A stretch of DNA of 64,000 nucleotides from Shouchella clausii (GTDB lineage Bacteria; Bacillota; Bacilli; Bacillales; Bacillaceae_D), in assembly GCF_002250115.1 (NCBI RefSeq), contig NZ_CP019985.1, forward strand, positions 4,402,001 to 4,466,000, given 5' to 3'. A program made the translations under genes and the position numbers. Shown piece after piece: positions 1 to 8,555 of the stretch. Position 1 is the stretch's first letter. Each line of letters begins with the position of its first letter. The notes under the pieces are model-generated. The model ran no database searches and was not told where the DNA came from. It saw only the letters and a program-made list of their open reading frames with translations.

Positions 1-744
1 TCTGGCGGAATGATGCTCTTCTTTCAAGATGCCCATTGGCCGACGATTCTTCTGTGGGCAGCAATTTCTGTATTTTTACATGTGTTTGTTGATATTTTCA
101 ATGCCTATGGCACACAGGCGCTCTGGCCATTTTCGAATCGCTGGATCGCACTTGGTGTCATGAATATTTTTGACCCAGTCGTCTTTGGCGCCCATGTTGT
201 CGGGATTTTATTATGGGCATTGGGCTTTCCCCCAGGTCCATCCTTTGTCGTTATCTATGTAGGATTGGTTTTATACTATGTATGGCGGATTAGTGAGAAG
301 AGAGATGTTGTCAAGCAGGCAAGGCAACACCATCCAAATGCTACCCATATCTTTGTATCGCCGACAATTCGCTGGAACAAATGGCATCTTGTTATTCGGA
401 CACCTGATATGCTTTATGTAGCCCAATCAAAAAATAAAAAGATCACTTTCTTTGAACGTTATGCCTTTGACCCGATTCCAACTGATCCTGTCATGCAAGC
501 AGCGTGCTCAGACAAAAATCTTGCTGCTTTCCTGTCTTTTTCGCCAACATATCGCTGGGAACTGGAGGCGACAACTGACGGCGGCTATGAAGTTCGTTTT
601 TTCGATTTGCGCTATCGCAGTAAAGGCCATTACCCATTCGTAGCCATTGTGCAGCTCGATGCCGATCTAAACATTGTCACCTCATACACTGGGTGGGTTT
701 ACAGCGAAGAAGCACTGCAAAAAAAATTGAAAATCATTACGTAA
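1..744 (+). CDS. yfhP: YfhP-like membrane-bound metal-dependent hydrolase, 5' truncated by the window edge
   Basis: The reading frame is open through base 1, so the N-terminus lies outside the window; 247 codons are visible against about 327 in the B. subtilis protein. The visible part begins with hydrophobic membrane segments. It includes an HVFVDIFNAYGTQ stretch typical of the YdjM/YfhP (DUF457-type) family, whose conserved His/Asp residues suggest metal binding. A soluble, beta-rich C-terminal half follows (from about residue 105). The cellular role is not established; family members are membrane-bound and predicted hydrolases. In B. subtilis yfhP also lies near sspK, yfhH and recX, so the context supports the assignment. 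Any upstream start cannot be judged here. Confidence 0.8.
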   Translation, partial: SGGMMLFFQDAHWPTILLWAAISVFLHVFVDIFNAYGTQALWPFSNRWIALGVMNIFDPVVFGAHVVGILLWALGFPPGPSFVVIYVGLVLYYVWRISEKRDVVKQARQHHPNATHIFVSPTIRWNKWHLVIRTPDMLYVAQSKNKKITFFERYAFDPIPTDPVMQAACSDKNLAAFLSFSPTYRWELEATTDGGYEVRFFDLRYRSKGHYPFVAIVQLDADLNIVTSYTGWVYSEEALQKKLKIIT

Positions 745-856
745 TTGGCTATCGCCCTTACACGATGGCAATAAAACTGGTTAGGTTTGCCACCGATAGC
801 GCCTCGCCATCCCGGACATACTACAGTTAAGCCGATATGGCGAGGGGGTTTCACCG

Positions 857-1012
857 ATGCGAAACAAAGCTAAAGGTTTCCCAAACCCGATTTCGTTCAA
901 CGGGAATAAAGCGAATAATGCCGATGAGCACGCGTCTAAGCGTCCCGACGGTACAACGCGCGACCGCCCGCAAGAACGAATGAGATCGTCCAACCACTTT
1001 AACTCGCTTTAA
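857..1012 (+). CDS. sspK: Small acid-soluble spore protein K
   Basis: A 51-codon ORF encodes MRNKAKGFPNPISFNG followed by an ASKRPDGTTRDRPQERMR block, which closely matches the remembered B. subtilis SspK pattern (VRNKEKGFP ... YASKRADGS ... PQERMRAS). SspK is a minor small acid-soluble protein found only in spores and made in the forespore under late sporulation sigma factors; its exact function is unknown. The ATG at 857 is preceded by a GAGGGGG ribosome binding site at 842-848. The gene follows yfhP and is 18 bases ahead of another tiny ORF, so the two may be co-transcribed down to the terminator at 1195-1230. Confidence 0.9.
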   Translation: MRNKAKGFPNPISFNGNKANNADEHASKRPDGTTRDRPQERMRSSNHFNSL

Positions 1013-1030
1013 TTTTGGGAGGAATGCCTC

Positions 1031-1189
1031 ATGGGAAAGGAAAACTCGCGTTTCTCACACAGTTTGTATACTGATCCGTTCATGTCACCGCGTGCCAATG
1101 CAAAGCACGCTTTCCACCAAGTGAATGGCGAAACCCAACAAAGCCAACACAATATTGTGCTTGAAGCGCAAATGCGCAAACGCACGTAA
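1031..1189 (+). CDS. YpzG-like small protein (52 aa)
   Basis: The ORF starts at ATG 1031 with a GGGAGGAATGCCTC ribosome binding region just upstream. It encodes a 52-residue hydrophilic peptide with the core SPRANAKHAFHQVNGETQQ and a basic RKRT end. This pattern resembles the YpzG family of short Bacillus proteins of unknown function; the assignment is from memory and is tentative. It lies between sspK and a strong terminator, which suggests a two-gene transcript with sspK and possibly sporulation expression (inference). No membrane segment, cysteine pair or DNA-binding motif is visible. Confidence 0.6.
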   Translation: MGKENSRFSHSLYTDPFMSPRANAKHAFHQVNGETQQSQHNIVLEAQMRKRT

Positions 1190-1194
1190 CGTGC

Positions 1195-1230
1195 GAAAAA
1201 CGGGTCTCCGGAAACGGAGACCCGTTTTTA
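1195..1230. terminator. Bidirectional rho-independent terminator
   Basis: A perfect 10-bp stem (CGGGTCTCCG at 1201-1210, loop GAAA, CGGAGACCCG at 1215-1224) is flanked by A5 on the left and T5 on the right. It can end both the sspK/YpzG-like transcript and the converging recX-yfhH transcript. Confidence 0.9.
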
Positions 1231-1548
1231 ATTGGCTGTTTTTTTATCGCCTAACAATGAGATCGGCACCCCGACTAACTCCCGCTCACCGGCGCGGTAG
1301 CCCCAAGCGAAGCGTCCATTTAAATAGGAGACTTCAAAAAAAGACTCCCCATCAGTCATATGATAAACTTGTCCTGGCTCAATTTCCGCCGGGTCCATTA
1401 AATACGCTTGCGCAAGTGTTTTCCGGCGTTCATAGACGGCGTATTCATTACTATTTCCTAGCTGCTCCGCTTTTTTTGCTTTTTCGTTTAACATCGCGAT
1501 TTCCAGCTTTAATTCGTATTCGTCCATGTCGCTAAATCGTTTTTCCAT
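1228..1548 (-). CDS. yfhH: YfhH family protein (DUF1811)
   Basis: This 106-residue protein begins MEKRFSDMDEYELKLEIAMLNEKAKKAEQLGN, a helical N-terminus of the YfhH/DUF1811 family, and ends in a small beta-rich SH3-like region (PGQVYHMTDGESFFEV...). The family is confined to Firmicutes and has no assigned biochemical role. Its ATG overlaps the recX stop by one base (TAATG), so it is translationally coupled to recX, as in B. subtilis. The stop runs into the arm of the bidirectional terminator. Confidence 0.88.
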   Translation of the reverse strand: MEKRFSDMDEYELKLEIAMLNEKAKKAEQLGNSNEYAVYERRKTLAQAYLMDPAEIEPGQVYHMTDGESFFEVSYLNGRFAWGYRAGERELVGVPISLLGDKKTAN

Positions 1549-2369
1549 TACGTCTCTTCCCCCTCCATTTCAGTATGTAAAAAACGGTCAATCTTCGAAA
1601 GCGCGAACCCTTTCCGGTAAAGCGCCTGTTTTAATTTATAAGTCAGTTCCCGTCCATTATATTTTTTTACATATGATTTTAAGAGCTTCTCCCCTTGGTA
1701 CACAAGCGCCTCCCACTCATTGTCCTCGTCAGCTTCTCGGTTTGCAAGCGCGACCTGAATTGCCTCATATTCAAACCCCTTAGCCAACAATTGCTGCGTT
1801 CGTTTCTGCTTTAATTGCTCATTTGATTCGCGCCGATTGACAGCACGCCTTTCCTGTTTATCTAACCATGCTGTTAACACGTCGATTTGCCACTTTATTT
1901 GATACGGCGAAAGCGCCTTCGCGATTGCCTCGGCGTCTACACCCTTTTGCAAGAGTTGTTGCCTTATTTTATTAGGGCCGATCACCGTTTGTGCTGTTTT
2001 CGAACGGGCAAACGCTTCGGCAAAGGCGCGGTCGTCAATGAGCTTTTCCGCTTTTAGGGAGGCAATCGTTTTTTCAATATGCTCGTCCAGACGGTCCTTT
2101 TCTTTTAAGTAATTGCGTATTTCCTTTTCTGTACGCATGCGATACGATAAATAATGAAGTGCAAGATGATGCGTTTTTTTTAGTTCGTCTGCTTCAATGA
2201 GCGCCTTGATCTCATTTTCGTCCAGTTCCAGTCCTTTTCTCAAGCCATATTTCACTAAGATGGCTTCGTCAACACTAAACGCGAACCGTTCTGCTCCTGG
2301 CTTGCCGATAAAAACGTTGTAGCGCTGTTTTGCTTTTTTTTGGACGGTGATTTTGGAAATCGTCGCCAC
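1548..2369 (-). CDS. recX: Recombination regulator RecX
   Basis: RecX binds the RecA filament and modulates recombinase activity. The protein (273 aa) has an N-terminal extension like that of Bacillus RecX (ATISKITVQKKAKQRYNVF), then three-helix repeats including LSYRMRTEKEIRNYL, GPNKIRQQLLQKGV and a C-terminal helix repeat. I chose the GTG at 2369 because GAAGGGAGG lies just upstream and the homologous start aligns. The longer frame to 2450 adds 27 residues without family resemblance. It is transcribed away from yfhF, with about 100 bases between the two starts, and is coupled to yfhH downstream. Confidence 0.93.
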   Translation of the reverse strand: MATISKITVQKKAKQRYNVFIGKPGAERFAFSVDEAILVKYGLRKGLELDENEIKALIEADELKKTHHLALHYLSYRMRTEKEIRNYLKEKDRLDEHIEKTIASLKAEKLIDDRAFAEAFARSKTAQTVIGPNKIRQQLLQKGVDAEAIAKALSPYQIKWQIDVLTAWLDKQERRAVNRRESNEQLKQKRTQQLLAKGFEYEAIQVALANREADEDNEWEALVYQGEKLLKSYVKKYNGRELTYKLKQALYRKGFALSKIDRFLHTEMEGEET

Positions 2370-2470
2370 GTAGGCGCGCCTCCCTTCTTTGTAGTCAATA
2401 TGTGTGAATAACAGCATAAGCGGGTATCGTGTAGAACGAGTGACATCCAAAACGAAAAAGGGGATATGCT

Positions 2471-3373
2471 ATGAAAATCGCTATAGCCGGTGGTACAGGG
2501 TTTATTGGCTCTAAACTTGCCAACCGCCTTTATGATGAAGGTCATGATATTTACATTTTAACGCGGAACGCCAAAAATAAGCAAAACAAAAAACGCCTGA
2601 CATTCGTGGAGTGGCTGAATCCAGCGACCTCGCCACTCGAGCAACTTGAGGGCACAGACGCATTTGTCAATCTTGCTGGCGAGCCGCTAATGGGCAGGTG
2701 GACAAAAAGCAAAAAAGCTCAGATTGTCGCTAGCAGGCTTGAGGCTACGAACGAAGTAGTGGCGCTCATCAGCAAGATGGCTCAAAAACCGAGCGTGCTA
2801 ATTCAAGCTTCTGCTATCGGCTATTATGGCCATTCAGACTCCATTACATTTACGGAAGCAGACGGACCAGTTAACAACAACTTTTTAACTGAAGTAGCGA
2901 GAAAATGGGAAAATGCCGCTGTTCAAGCTGAAGCCCATGGGGTCCGCACCGTGTTAACCCGGATTGGCATTGTTCTTGATAAACGGGAAGGCGCATTAGC
3001 CAAAATGATCATTCCATACAAACTTTATGCAGGCGGCAAAGTCGGCTCTGGCAGGCAATGGATGTCATGGATCCACATTGATGATGCCGTCGGTTTAATG
3101 GCTTTTGCGATCCAAACGAAATCGATAAAAGGCCCGCTCAATGTAACAGCGCCCCATCCAGTGCGCATGCAACACCTCAACCGTTCAGTCGCTAACGTTT
3201 TAGAAAGACCTTACTGGCTACCAGCTCCCGCTTTCGCCATTAAAATTGCCCTCGGGGAAATGAGCACATTGGTGCTAGATGGCGCATATGCTTACCCAAA
3301 AAAGGCGGTCATGCATGACTACCCTTTTATGTATACCAATATTGACGCTGCGCTCAAACAAGTGCTAACGTAA
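2471..3373 (+). CDS. yfhF: TIGR01777-type NAD(P)-binding epimerase/oxidoreductase YfhF
   Basis: A 300-residue Rossmann protein of the extended short-chain dehydrogenase superfamily. It opens with the dinucleotide-binding motif MKIAIAGGTGFIG and carries the family signature VNLAGEP around residue 68, IQASAIGYYG near residue 113, and the C-terminal DUF1731-like region (NVTAPHPVRMQHL ... LGEMSTLVLDG). The substrate is unknown for this family. ATG 2471 follows AAAGGGGATATGCT. It diverges from recX, as in the B. subtilis yfh locus, and is closed by the terminator at 3373-3408. Confidence 0.9.
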   Translation: MKIAIAGGTGFIGSKLANRLYDEGHDIYILTRNAKNKQNKKRLTFVEWLNPATSPLEQLEGTDAFVNLAGEPLMGRWTKSKKAQIVASRLEATNEVVALISKMAQKPSVLIQASAIGYYGHSDSITFTEADGPVNNNFLTEVARKWENAAVQAEAHGVRTVLTRIGIVLDKREGALAKMIIPYKLYAGGKVGSGRQWMSWIHIDDAVGLMAFAIQTKSIKGPLNVTAPHPVRMQHLNRSVANVLERPYWLPAPAFAIKIALGEMSTLVLDGAYAYPKKAVMHDYPFMYTNIDAALKQVLT

Positions 3374-3408
3374 AAAAGCTTAGGTGTCTGTGAACCTAAG
3401 CTTTTTTA
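3373..3408 (+). terminator. Rho-independent terminator of yfhF
   Basis: Stem AAGCTTAGGT (3376-3385) pairs with ACCTAAGCTT (3394-3403), followed by a T run to 3407. The A run on the left could also serve the converging gene ending at 3406. Confidence 0.88.
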
Positions 3409-3702
3409 ATGGACGAGCACTTGTTCAAAATAAATGTTTTTTTCATCAATTCCGATCTTGCGCAAAAACTCTTCAGCTTCTTTCAACGTATCAAGCGGGT
3501 ATTGCGTCTCGCAAAGCAGGGTGGCTCTGCGCAGGCTTTCCTGAAATTGCTTATTCAACGCCAAATCCCGCTTTACATTATACATAGCATTTAATACGCG
3601 CTCATCCCGTTCAAAACTGACGAACCCTTCTGTTTGGTTAAAATAGACAATAAGTGGCACATGCGTATGTGGATGAATGATGTGCGTTTTGTATAAGTTC
3701 AA
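3406..3702 (-). CDS. Hypothetical protein (98 aa)
   Basis: A soluble, charged protein of unknown function with an N-terminal NLYKTHIIHPHTHVPLIVYF segment and a helical C-terminus (PLDTLKEAEEFLRKIGIDEKN). I do not recognise a named family. The TTG at 3702 is preferred because AGGGGG lies 8 bases upstream. The GTG at 3735, which would add 11 residues, abuts its only purine-rich stretch. It converges on yfhF and shares the terminator hairpin with it. Confidence 0.65.
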   Translation of the reverse strand: MNLYKTHIIHPHTHVPLIVYFNQTEGFVSFERDERVLNAMYNVKRDLALNKQFQESLRRATLLCETQYPLDTLKEAEEFLRKIGIDEKNIYFEQVLVH

Positions 3703-3823
3703 GCGTGAAGCCCCCTTTGTTGGTGCACAGGCCACCTTTCTTCTTTATCGTATGGAAAACAAGCGCTTGCGGTCAACTATGAACGCCTAGTTTTACGTTT
3801 TTTTTAGCCGTAGCTTTTTAGTG

Positions 3824-4861
3824 CTACCGTACTCCCTGCTCCAAAATCGCAAACGTCCCATTGCTTGCATTGATTTCCGCAAGTGCCCCATATGGCAGCA
3901 AACATTTCGGCTCGTTATGGCCGAAACTAGCATTGTATAGGACAGGCAGTTGTCCGCAATTAAATTCAGCTAGCACTTTTTTTATTACTTGTTTGTATTC
4001 CTCATATAAGTGGCCATTTTGGGGTTTGGCAAACAGAATGCCGTTTATCCGTTCTAAAATCCCACATACCCCGTATTGGCGAAGCCCGTCTTCAAGCAGC
4101 CACTCAGGAGCGTGTACTTCAGACGTTTCTAGAAACAAAATTGCTCCATCAAATTGCGAATGCGCTGGAAACAACGGCGTTCCTTTTAAAAATTCAAGCA
4201 CTTCAAAACAACCGCCGATTAATCGCCCTTGCACGACTCCCTCCCCTTGTACAACTTCATAATCACAGTTAGGCCTGTATGTACGCCGCTTCTCTTTATT
4301 AGCAACCGCCCATTCAAGCCATTCTCCTGTCCATTCGGGAGCAACTGGGATACGGCCAACTGGGGTGCTAGAGAACAACACCGTTTCAATCCATTTAACT
4401 GTGTAAGGGTGCATCCCACCATTCTCTGCAAAGTCATTGAGCACAGAAACGCCATAAAAGCTAGAAAGCCCGGCTTTCAGGCAAATAAGATGGGCAACTG
4501 TGCTATCCGAATAGCCTGTAAAGATTTTCGGGTTTGCGCGAATCAGTTCAAAATCGATGTAAGGGAGCATACGAATGCTATCATTGCCGCCAATGCAGGA
4601 AATAATCGCTTTAATGGATGGCTCAGCAAAAGCGGCCATGAAATCTGCCGCTCGCTTTTCTGGATGGCGATATACTTCGTCAGGAGGGCTTAACGTATGG
4701 GGCATCTCTACCACCTCAAGACCGAACACTTCTTCAATCCGCCGCTTCCCTTGTTCATAACGCCAACGAATCTCCTTGTCTCCAGCTCCTCCCCAACTAA
4801 GGCTCACAGTTGCGACTTTATCCCCTTTTTGCAGTCTAGCAGGCTGTAAAAGTTTAAGCAC
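3824..4861 (-). CDS. S66 family LD-carboxypeptidase / MccF-like peptidase
   Basis: The 345-residue protein has the serine peptidase layout of family S66: the nucleophile motif GYSDST near residue 118, a glutamate in LIGGCFEV near 222, and a histidine in FGHNEPKC near 314. These form the Ser-Glu-His triad. Members cleave the L,D tetrapeptide bond during murein recycling or, in the MccF branch, hydrolyse microcin C-like adducts. The sequence alone does not settle which applies. The start is GTG 4861 with GGGAGGG spaced six bases away. No signal peptide is visible, so a cytoplasmic enzyme is likely. It appears monocistronic. Confidence 0.88.
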   Translation of the reverse strand: MLKLLQPARLQKGDKVATVSLSWGGAGDKEIRWRYEQGKRRIEEVFGLEVVEMPHTLSPPDEVYRHPEKRAADFMAAFAEPSIKAIISCIGGNDSIRMLPYIDFELIRANPKIFTGYSDSTVAHLICLKAGLSSFYGVSVLNDFAENGGMHPYTVKWIETVLFSSTPVGRIPVAPEWTGEWLEWAVANKEKRRTYRPNCDYEVVQGEGVVQGRLIGGCFEVLEFLKGTPLFPAHSQFDGAILFLETSEVHAPEWLLEDGLRQYGVCGILERINGILFAKPQNGHLYEEYKQVIKKVLAEFNCGQLPVLYNASFGHNEPKCLLPYGALAEINASNGTFAILEQGVR

Positions 4862-4930
4862 GCCATTCCCTCCCTTTTTCGATTGCTCTTTTCATTTTCC
4901 TAGTAAAAACAAACAAGATTTTAACGTTTT

Positions 4931-6346
4931 TTATTTGAGAATCAGCTCAGTTACACTTTCGACCTGTGCCGTCCACGGGAACATATCGACAGGCTGGATG
5001 GATTGAATCGCATAGCCGCCAGCTTCGATCAGATGTTGTACGTCTTTGGCAAGAGTAGATGGATTGCATGAGACGTAGACAATTCGTTTTGGCTTCGCTT
5101 TTAGCATGCTTTTTAACAATTGGCGGTCACAGCCGCTGCGTGGAGGGTCTACTAAAATAACGTCCGGTTTAAATCCTTGCTTAAGCCACAACGGCAGCCA
5201 TTTTTCTGCAGGACCGACTTCATATACAGCAGCGATTCCATGCTTTTTGGCATTGCTGCGTGCATTTTCAATCGCTTCTTCGGTAATATCCATGCCACGG
5301 ACTTCTTCAGCTTGATCGCCAAGCCATTGGCCAATTGTACCGACACCACAATAGGCGTCAACGAGCTTTTCTTTTCCCGTTAAATAGGCCGCCTTTTTCG
5401 CTTCATTGTACAATTTAACCGTTTGGCTCGGGTTTAATTGGAAAAAGGCGCGTGCCGATAGGTCAAAGCTGTATTCTCCAAGACGCTCATGGATCGTTTT
5501 TTCACCGTACAAATGAACGATTTTCTCGCCGAATATAAGCGATGTTTTCTCATGGTTGACGTTTTGCATAACGGACGTCACTTCAGGCAGTTTTTCCCGC
5601 ACTTGTTTAATAAGCAGCTCTTTTTTCGGGAGTGCTTCGGTTCTTGTAATAAACACAAGTTGGATTTGCTTTGTTTCAAAGCCAATTCGAGTCACAATCG
5701 TCCGAATGTCACCGCTATGCGTTTTCTCATTATAAATAGGAATTTGCAAATCTCCGAGCAGCTGCTTAACAATTTGTGCCACCCGGTTCAGCTGCTTATG
5801 CTGCACCATGCAAGCGGACAAATCAATTAAATCATGGCTATTTTCCCGATACAGCCCTGCTGCCACTCTGCCGTCTTTTTGCTTGCGCGTTTGCAGCTGG
5901 CTTTTATTGCGGTAATACCAAGGGTTGTCCATGCCTATCGTATTTTTTAGCGGCAGCTTTGATTCTGGCACATTTGTGTAGCGGACAAACGCTTGGCGCA
6001 CGATGTCCTTCTTGCCTTCCAATGTCGCCTCATAATTCATATGTTGAAGCTGGCAGCCGCCGCACTCTTCATAGATGGGGCACGGCGCTTTAACACGGTC
6101 ATTTGATCGCTTGCGGATTTTCTTTATTTTCGCTTCTGAAAAAGAGCGCCCTGCCTTTGTCACTTCAGCGACAACTTCTTCCCCTGGCAAGGCGCCTTTT
6201 ACAAAGACAACATGGCGTTTATAATAACCAACGCCTTCTCCATTAATGCCTATACGCTTGATCGTCAACGGAAACTTTTGCCCTTTGACTACAGACACGC
6301 CTTGGCTTGATCGAGAAGACGCTTTTTGTTTATTGTTCGTTTTCAT
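4931..6346 (-). CDS. rlmD: 23S rRNA (uracil-C5)-methyltransferase, RumA/RlmCD family
   Basis: SAM-dependent methyltransferase forming 5-methyluridine in 23S rRNA. It has an N-terminal TRAM domain ([21 protein letters not shown]...). Four cysteines follow, in [15 protein letters not shown] and further on, and they fit the RumA iron-sulfur site. Then come the [13 protein letters not shown] loop, the SAM motif [19 protein letters not shown], and the catalytic cysteine in [14 protein letters not shown] start at ATG 6346 (471 aa), which has AGGAGTGAGACG before it. The 16-codon upstream extension has no comparable site. In B. subtilis the paralogues are YefA (RlmCD) and YfjO, and the neighbourhood suggests the YfjO position. 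Confidence 0.92.
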   Translation of the reverse strand: MKTNNKQKASSRSSQGVSVVKGQKFPLTIKRIGINGEGVGYYKRHVVFVKGALPGEEVVAEVTKAGRSFSEAKIKKIRKRSNDRVKAPCPIYEECGGCQLQHMNYEATLEGKKDIVRQAFVRYTNVPESKLPLKNTIGMDNPWYYRNKSQLQTRKQKDGRVAAGLYRENSHDLIDLSACMVQHKQLNRVAQIVKQLLGDLQIPIYNEKTHSGDIRTIVTRIGFETKQIQLVFITRTEALPKKELLIKQVREKLPEVTSVMQNVNHEKTSLIFGEKIVHLYGEKTIHERLGEYSFDLSARAFFQLNPSQTVKLYNEAKKAAYLTGKEKLVDAYCGVGTIGQWLGDQAEEVRGMDITEEAIENARSNAKKHGIAAVYEVGPAEKWLPLWLKQGFKPDVILVDPPRSGCDRQLLKSMLKAKPKRIVYVSCNPSTLAKDVQHLIEAGGYAIQSIQPVDMFPWTAQVESVTELILK

Positions 6347-6509
6347 CGTCTCACTCCTGTTAGTGGAGGCGGTCGCACTTTTGTTAGTTGCCAACTCGCT
6401 TCTTTCTCTAGTATAACAAAATCGACTGCTTTCCTAAACTTTCTAATCCATCTTGCCTGCAGTTCTGTTAGAATGGAGAAGGAATTTTGCATAAAGAGGG
6501 GTGAGAGGG

Positions 6510-6872
6510 TTGTCTATACCTACCGATATCGCATCGCTAAAAATAATGGCCCATGTATACAAGAAAAAGGACGTTTACTCCATATTCGCTAAAACAGTGG
6601 AAAGCTTAGTCGACACCGTTCCATATATTGATTGGGTCGGCATTTATATGTATGAAAATCTCGACCATAAGCTTGTTGCTGCCTCCTGCTTTGAAAATGA
6701 TTTGCGCTGGGAATGCAACGGCGAATTAAAATTTCCCGTTAAAAATGCAAACAGTACGGAAATCGGCGTCATGGTCGTGCGCACGAAAGAAGCGATCGCC
6801 TTCGATGTGACAGATGTCGCAACGCTTGAAACGATTGCAAGTGCCATTGGCCATGAATATAGCCTCAATTAA
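6510..6872 (+). CDS. GAF-domain protein (120 aa)
   Basis: A single small GAF-like domain: a helical lead (SLKIMAHVYKKKDVYSIFAKTVESLV) followed by DWVGIYMYE and the beta-strand/helix pattern ending VATLETIASAIGHEY. GAF domains bind small ligands such as nucleotides, or methionine sulfoxide in the fRMsr branch. The three cysteines of fRMsr are not present here, so that activity is unlikely. TTG 6510 is preceded by AGAGGGG with 8-base spacing. GTG 6501 would add three residues but sits inside that ribosome binding site. It has its own downstream terminator-like hairpin. Confidence 0.75.
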   Translation: MSIPTDIASLKIMAHVYKKKDVYSIFAKTVESLVDTVPYIDWVGIYMYENLDHKLVAASCFENDLRWECNGELKFPVKNANSTEIGVMVVRTKEAIAFDVTDVATLETIASAIGHEYSLN

Positions 6873-6902
6873 CGAAGAGACTGTCCCTATAGCCTCTAAA
6901 TA

Positions 6903-6944
6903 AAAAGGGAACTGCCCTAGAAAATACAATCGGCAGTTTCCTTT
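6903..6944 (+). terminator. Terminator-like hairpin after the GAF gene
   Basis: GGGAACTGCC (about 6907-6916) pairs with GGCAGTTTCC (6932-6941) around a 15-base loop, with AAAA/TTT flanks. It is enclosed by a GTCCC...GGGAC pair at 6888 and 6947, giving a longer imperfect stem. Confidence 0.55.
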
Positions 6945-7162
6945 GCGGGACATGCTTGTGCTCACTTCTTATGCCCTCTTTTAGTCAGTACTTCTCTTGC
7001 CATGATTGCTGCTATATCGACCTAGATACTCAAGCACTAGCTCTTTCAAATGTAGCTACAGCCCAAGCAAAGACTGTTTTTTTCGTTGAACGATCGCGCT
7101 CCCGTTAAGTTTACTGATCGTAGGGATTGGTATAAAAACAATGGATGGATTGATATAACGAA

Positions 7163-7351
7163 ATGATGTATTTACGCTTTTTACTGTACTTCCTTATTGC
7201 AACGACGATGTTCTATTTTGTAAGTAGATATGTTGCCACTCAGGAAAGTGGTTCTTTTGAATTTATAGTAGGCAATTTTATCCGTGGTCTCATTATTGTT
7301 GTAACAGGTTATTTAGTGGCCATAAAGATGTTTAGAAATGAAAGGAATTAA
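7163..7351 (+). CDS. Small membrane protein (62 aa)
   Basis: Two hydrophobic segments are visible (about residues 3-21, YLRFLLYFLIATTMFYFVS, and 35-55, IVGNFIRGLIIVVTGYLVA) joined by a short polar loop containing TQESGS. This predicts a two-span integral membrane peptide. No family is recognised. Tandem ATG codons occur at 7163 and 7166, with only a weak purine stretch upstream. A good terminator begins inside its stop region, which supports a real transcript. The preceding 290 bases (6873-7162) contain only the hairpin listed separately. Confidence 0.55.
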   Translation: MMYLRFLLYFLIATTMFYFVSRYVATQESGSFEFIVGNFIRGLIIVVTGYLVAIKMFRNERN

Positions 7352-7383
7352 GCCTAGCTCCAAAGCCAGACTTAATTCCTTTT
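7341..7383. terminator. Terminator after the small membrane protein
   Basis: AAAGGAATTAAG (7341-7352) pairs with CTTAATTCCTTT (7371-7382) around an 18-base loop. The stem includes the stop codon of the upstream gene. Confidence 0.7.
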
Positions 7384-7490
7384 GTGTTCCTATCAGCTTA
7401 GATGCGTTGGTACAAGCGTTTCGCCTTACGCCTCACAACAGTCTTGCTCACAGCAAAATCTCCATCGTCTTTTGTGTCCCCTCAAGCTGA

Positions 7491-8555
7491 CTACCCGATT
7501 TGGGCTTTGCGTGGTACTGGTGCTTCTTCCTTTTGCAAACAGACTGTATCGCCTATCCGATAACGCTCATTTAGTGAGCCGTAAACCGTTACCGTTTCCT
7601 CCCCTAATTGAACAGCATATTGGATTTCCCTTCCTTGATAAAGCACATTCGCTATTGTTGCTTTAATCCCTCGTTGCTGATCGTTGAGTCGCCATTGGTC
7701 AGGGCGAACTGGATACGTTTGCTGTTGTTTAAACGCAGCAGCAATGTCTGTTCCATCCCAACGTAATGTAGGGTCAACGTCAGGATGAAAATCGTTGCCA
7801 TTCCACTTTCCAGATAGAATTGTCGCTTTGCCGACAAATGTCGCGACATACGTGGTTTTAGGATAAAGGAAAATGTCTTCTGGCGTCCCTATTTGTTCAA
7901 TTTCTCCTTCTTTCATAATGACAATTCTGTCTGCCATCGCCAATGCTTCCCCTTGGTCATGTGTGACATAAACGACGGAACTGTTTGTATGCCGGTGCAC
8001 ATTCTGAATTTCGCGGCGCATCTCTTCCCGCAGCTCGGCGTCCAAACTGCTTAGTGGTTCGTCCATAAGCAGAAGAGATGGCTGGTGGGCCATTGCCCGG
8101 GCGAGCGCTACCCGTTGTTTTTGTCCGCCAGACAGCTCATTTGGCATTCGTTTTCCTAAATGGCCAAGCCCTACAAGCTTTAAAACGTCAAGAGCCCGTT
8201 CTTTATAGTACTTTTTCAGGTCAGCAGGCGTATGGGGATGATGGCGCAATGGGAATTCTACCTGCTCCTGTACACTCAAATGAGGCCACAACGCAAAAGA
8301 TTGGAAGACCATGCCGATGTTCCGGCGTTCAGGTGGGACGACATGTTTTTTTGTGCTAACGCAAACTCCGTCCATGTAAATCTCCCCATCTGTTGGCCGT
8401 TCAAAACCAGCGATTAACCGAAGGAGTGTTGTTTTGCCGCAGCCTGACGGGCCAAGTACTGCCACAAATTCGCCAGCTTCAATCGACAAATCGATCGAGC
8501 GCAATGCTTCAAATGCGTCAAATGCTTTTCGTAAGCCTGTGATTTTTGTTGTCAT
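7491..8555 (-). CDS. ABC importer ATP-binding protein, FbpC/AfuC type
   Basis: The ATPase (354 aa) of a binding-protein-dependent importer. It shows Walker A GPSGCGKTT (near residue 35), signature LSGGQKQR, Walker B LLLMDEPLSSLD and the H-loop VTHDQ. A C-terminal TOBE-like regulatory domain follows from about residue 240 (FVGKATILSGKW ... YRIGDTVCL). Its ATG overlaps the permease stop by ATGA, so it is coupled as the last gene of a five-gene operon (TIM barrel, surE, binding protein, permease, ATPase). Such ATPases are usually annotated as Fe(III) transport, but the operon context suggests a phosphorylated organic substrate. Confidence 0.92.
   Translation of the reverse strand: MTTKITGLRKAFDAFEALRSIDLSIEAGEFVAVLGPSGCGKTTLLRLIAGFERPTDGEIYMDGVCVSTKKHVVPPERRNIGMVFQSFALWPHLSVQEQVEFPLRHHPHTPADLKKYYKERALDVLKLVGLGHLGKRMPNELSGGQKQRVALARAMAHQPSLLLMDEPLSSLDAELREEMRREIQNVHRHTNSSVVYVTHDQGEALAMADRIVIMKEGEIEQIGTPEDIFLYPKTTYVATFVGKATILSGKWNGNDFHPDVDPTLRWDGTDIAAAFKQQQTYPVRPDQWRLNDQQRGIKATIANVLYQGREIQYAVQLGEETVTVYGSLNERYRIGDTVCLQKEEAPVPRKAQIG

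Noticed and set aside
781-993. 70-codon minus-strand ORF antisense to sspK
   Set aside because: It is the complement of the sspK coding frame, has no ribosome binding site and encodes a low-complexity Arg/Ser/Cys peptide.
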